Positions 31,804 to 33,126 of a stretch of 33,126 nt of DNA are shown piece by piece (the first letter of the stretch is position 1; the number at the start of each line of letters is the position of its first letter). Both the position numbers and the translations under genes were made by a program. This DNA comes from Planctomycetota bacterium (GTDB lineage: Bacteria > Planctomycetota > Planctomycetia > Pirellulales > Pirellulaceae): positions 1 through 33,126 of the forward strand of contig QWPJ01000172.1 of NCBI GenBank assembly GCA_003671195.1, read 5' to 3'. The notes under the pieces were generated by a model. It made no database searches, had not been told where the DNA came from, and was given only the letters and a program-made list of their open reading frames with translations.

Positions 31804-33126
31804 TTCTTGAGCACACCGCGATGTGCCAGGAGTTCGAGGACCTGCTCTACGCAGGACTCGAGAGAATGTTTTCCTGAGTCGACTACGAGGTCTGCTTTTT
31901 CGGGGGCTTCGTACAGGGCGCTGACACCTGGGAAGTTCGGTAGCACACCGGCTTGGGCTTTGGCGTAGTGCCCTTTGGAGTCGCGTGCGATTCGGACTTG
32001 TTCATCGGCCGTCAGGTGGACGACGAGGAATTTGTCTTTGCCGACGAGTTCAGCGACGCGCGCGCGGATCGATTCGCTCGGGGCGACGAAAGCAGCTAGG
32101 CAGATCAACCCGGCATCGTTCATGATACGAGCGATGTGTGCCGATCGCCGGAGGTTTTCGCTTCGATCTTCGACGGAGAATCCGAGGTCTTGGTTGACCC
32201 CGTTTCGCATTTTTTCACCGTCGAGGACCATCACTGCGCGGCCTTGGTCGAACAAGGCGCGTTCGACGGCTCTGGCGATGGTTGATTTTCCGGTTCCTGT
32301 AAGTCCTGTAAAGAGAACCGTTGCGGGAGATTGACCGAAACGAGCCGAGCGTTCTTGGGGGTTGACCTCGGTCATCGACTCGGTTTTTGCAGAGTCTTGT
32401 TCGGTCGATTCCCACGCGGCTTTGGGTCTAGCGGTATCTCGGTCGGTGATCATGCCTGCACCGACGGTTGCGTTGGTGAGTCGATCGATGATGATGAAGG
32501 CCCCGGTGGATCGATTTCGTTTGTAGGCGTCGAAATAGATCGATTGGCTCAGGGTGATCGAGCAGCGTCCGATTTCGTTCAGTTGCAGTTCGGGTGCCGG
32601 CGAGCGATGGAGAGTATTGACATCGACTCGGTATCGGAGCGAATCGATTTGGCCTGGGATGGTTTGCGAGGTGTGTTTGAACAGATAGGACTTGCCTGGC
32701 AGGAGCGCATCGGCGTTGAGCCAAACGATGGTCGCATCGAATTGATTCGAGGATTTGGGTACGTTCCCTGGTCGAACGATCATATCGCCGCGTGAGCAAT
32801 CGACTTCGTCGTCGAGTACCACGGTGATCGATTGGGGGCAGAAGGCTTCGTCCAAATCCCCATCTTGGGTGACAAGGCGTTTGACGCGACTGGTCCGCTT
32901 CGATGGCAGGACCATGATTTCGTCACCTTTGCGAAGGATACCCGAGGCGATGGTTCCGCAGAAGCCGCGGAAGTCGAGGTTAGGGCGATTGACGTACTGG
33001 ATTGGTAGGCGGAAGTCTTCGAGGTTTCGATCTGAGCCGATGTAGACCGACTCGAGGAAATTCATCAGGGTATTGCCTCGGTACCAAGGCATATTTGGGC
33101 TTGGGTCGACGACGTTTTCGCCGTGG
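31800..33126 (-). CDS. cysNC: Bifunctional sulfate adenylyltransferase subunit 1 / adenylylsulfate kinase (CysN-CysC), 5' part outside window
   Basis: The open frame runs off the right edge. Its visible start (GENVVDPSPNMPWYRGNTL) is the end of the CysN GTPase domain leading into the beta-barrel domains with FRLPIQYVNRPN, FRGFCGTIASG and LPSKRTSRVK. After an Ala/Glu-rich linker (about 225-255 counted from the Met at 33092), the CysC kinase begins: ATVLFTGLTGTGKSTIARAV, MVLDGEKMRNG, EDRSENLRRSAHIARI. The fusion activates sulfate to APS, with GTP, and then phosphorylates it to PAPS. The CysC P-loop reads TGTGKST where GSGKST is usual. The gene converges with the receiver-like gene. cysD and the N-terminal GTPase motifs would be to the right. 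Confidence 0.95.
   Translation of the reverse strand, partial: HGENVVDPSPNMPWYRGNTLMNFLESVYIGSDRNLEDFRLPIQYVNRPNLDFRGFCGTIASGILRKGDEIMVLPSKRTSRVKRLVTQDGDLDEAFCPQSITVVLDDEVDCSRGDMIVRPGNVPKSSNQFDATIVWLNADALLPGKSYLFKHTSQTIPGQIDSLRYRVDVNTLHRSPAPELQLNEIGRCSITLSQSIYFDAYKRNRSTGAFIIIDRLTNATVGAGMITDRDTARPKAAWESTEQDSAKTESMTEVNPQERSARFGQSPATVLFTGLTGTGKSTIARAVERALFDQGRAVMVLDGEKMRNGVNQDLGFSVEDRSENLRRSAHIARIMNDAGLICLAAFVAPSESIRARVAELVGKDKFLVVHLTADEQVRIARDSKGHYAKAQAGVLPNFPGVSALYEAPEKADLVVDSGKHSLESCVEQVLELLAHRGVLKN

Overview
The window looks like chromosome of a planctomycete, most likely a Pirellulaceae-type member of the Planctomycetota. The evidence is a DUF1559 'H-X9-DG' pseudopilin-like protein, a TgpA-like transglutaminase next to a prepilin peptidase, a CE15 esterase, Tat-exported sugar-acid enzymes, a fused CysN/CysC, short mixed-strand operons, frequent GTG/TTG starts and weak ribosome-binding sites. 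This placement rests on gene content read by eye, not on a search.

Layout. 1-2287: the 3' end of an IS3-family transposase, a possible broken small ORF, the DUF1559 protein and an overlapping membrane-anchored protein of unknown function. 2698-4657 (minus): a ceramidase-like (CREST) membrane hydrolase behind a secreted esterase. 4658-5143: a repeat-rich spacer. 5144-9030 (plus): a Tat-exported fuconolactonase-like amidohydrolase, a glucose-dehydrogenase-like MDR enzyme and a CE15 glucuronoyl esterase whose ORF carries an extra small Cys-containing membrane segment at its front. 9051-14311 (minus): prepilin peptidase, TgpA-like transglutaminase and rhamnulokinase in tight succession. 14439-15321 (minus): rplU then aroK. 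15507-17561 (plus): UvrD/PcrA helicase. 17571-19110 (minus): an NAD-dependent epimerase/reductase and a stand-alone RelA/SpoT-type HD hydrolase. 19294-24410 (plus): MacB/LolD-type ATPase and FtsX-type permease, CutA, and an MFS nucleoside-symporter-like protein, followed by the decayed tail of an RND pump. 24964-27566 (plus): a YjhG/YagF-type sugar-acid dehydratase overlapping pabA. 27575-29389 (minus): a double ABC-2 permease. 29390-30001: two tandem copies of a 143-bp element built from inverted hairpins, plus other hairpins. 30002-31803 (plus): DUF2203, MazG-like, QueD/PTPS-like and receiver-like genes. 31800-33126 (minus): CysN/CysC, running off the window.

Functionally, the lactonase, sugar dehydrogenase, glucuronoyl esterase, rhamnulokinase and sugar-acid dehydratase suggest a polysaccharide/uronate/deoxysugar lifestyle with oxidative sugar catabolism. 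They are spread over several transcription units rather than one locus. The pseudopilin, prepilin peptidase and TgpA genes point to the envelope. Housekeeping genes (rplU, aroK, pcrA, pabA, cysNC, cutA) are interspersed.

The most distinctive non-coding structure is the duplicated hairpin element at 29462-29764. It has GTAG-footed palindromes in inverted orientation, invariant loop cores and covarying stems, which is the architecture of a REP/BIME element. I saw no CRISPR array, tRNA, rRNA, prophage or obvious defence island.
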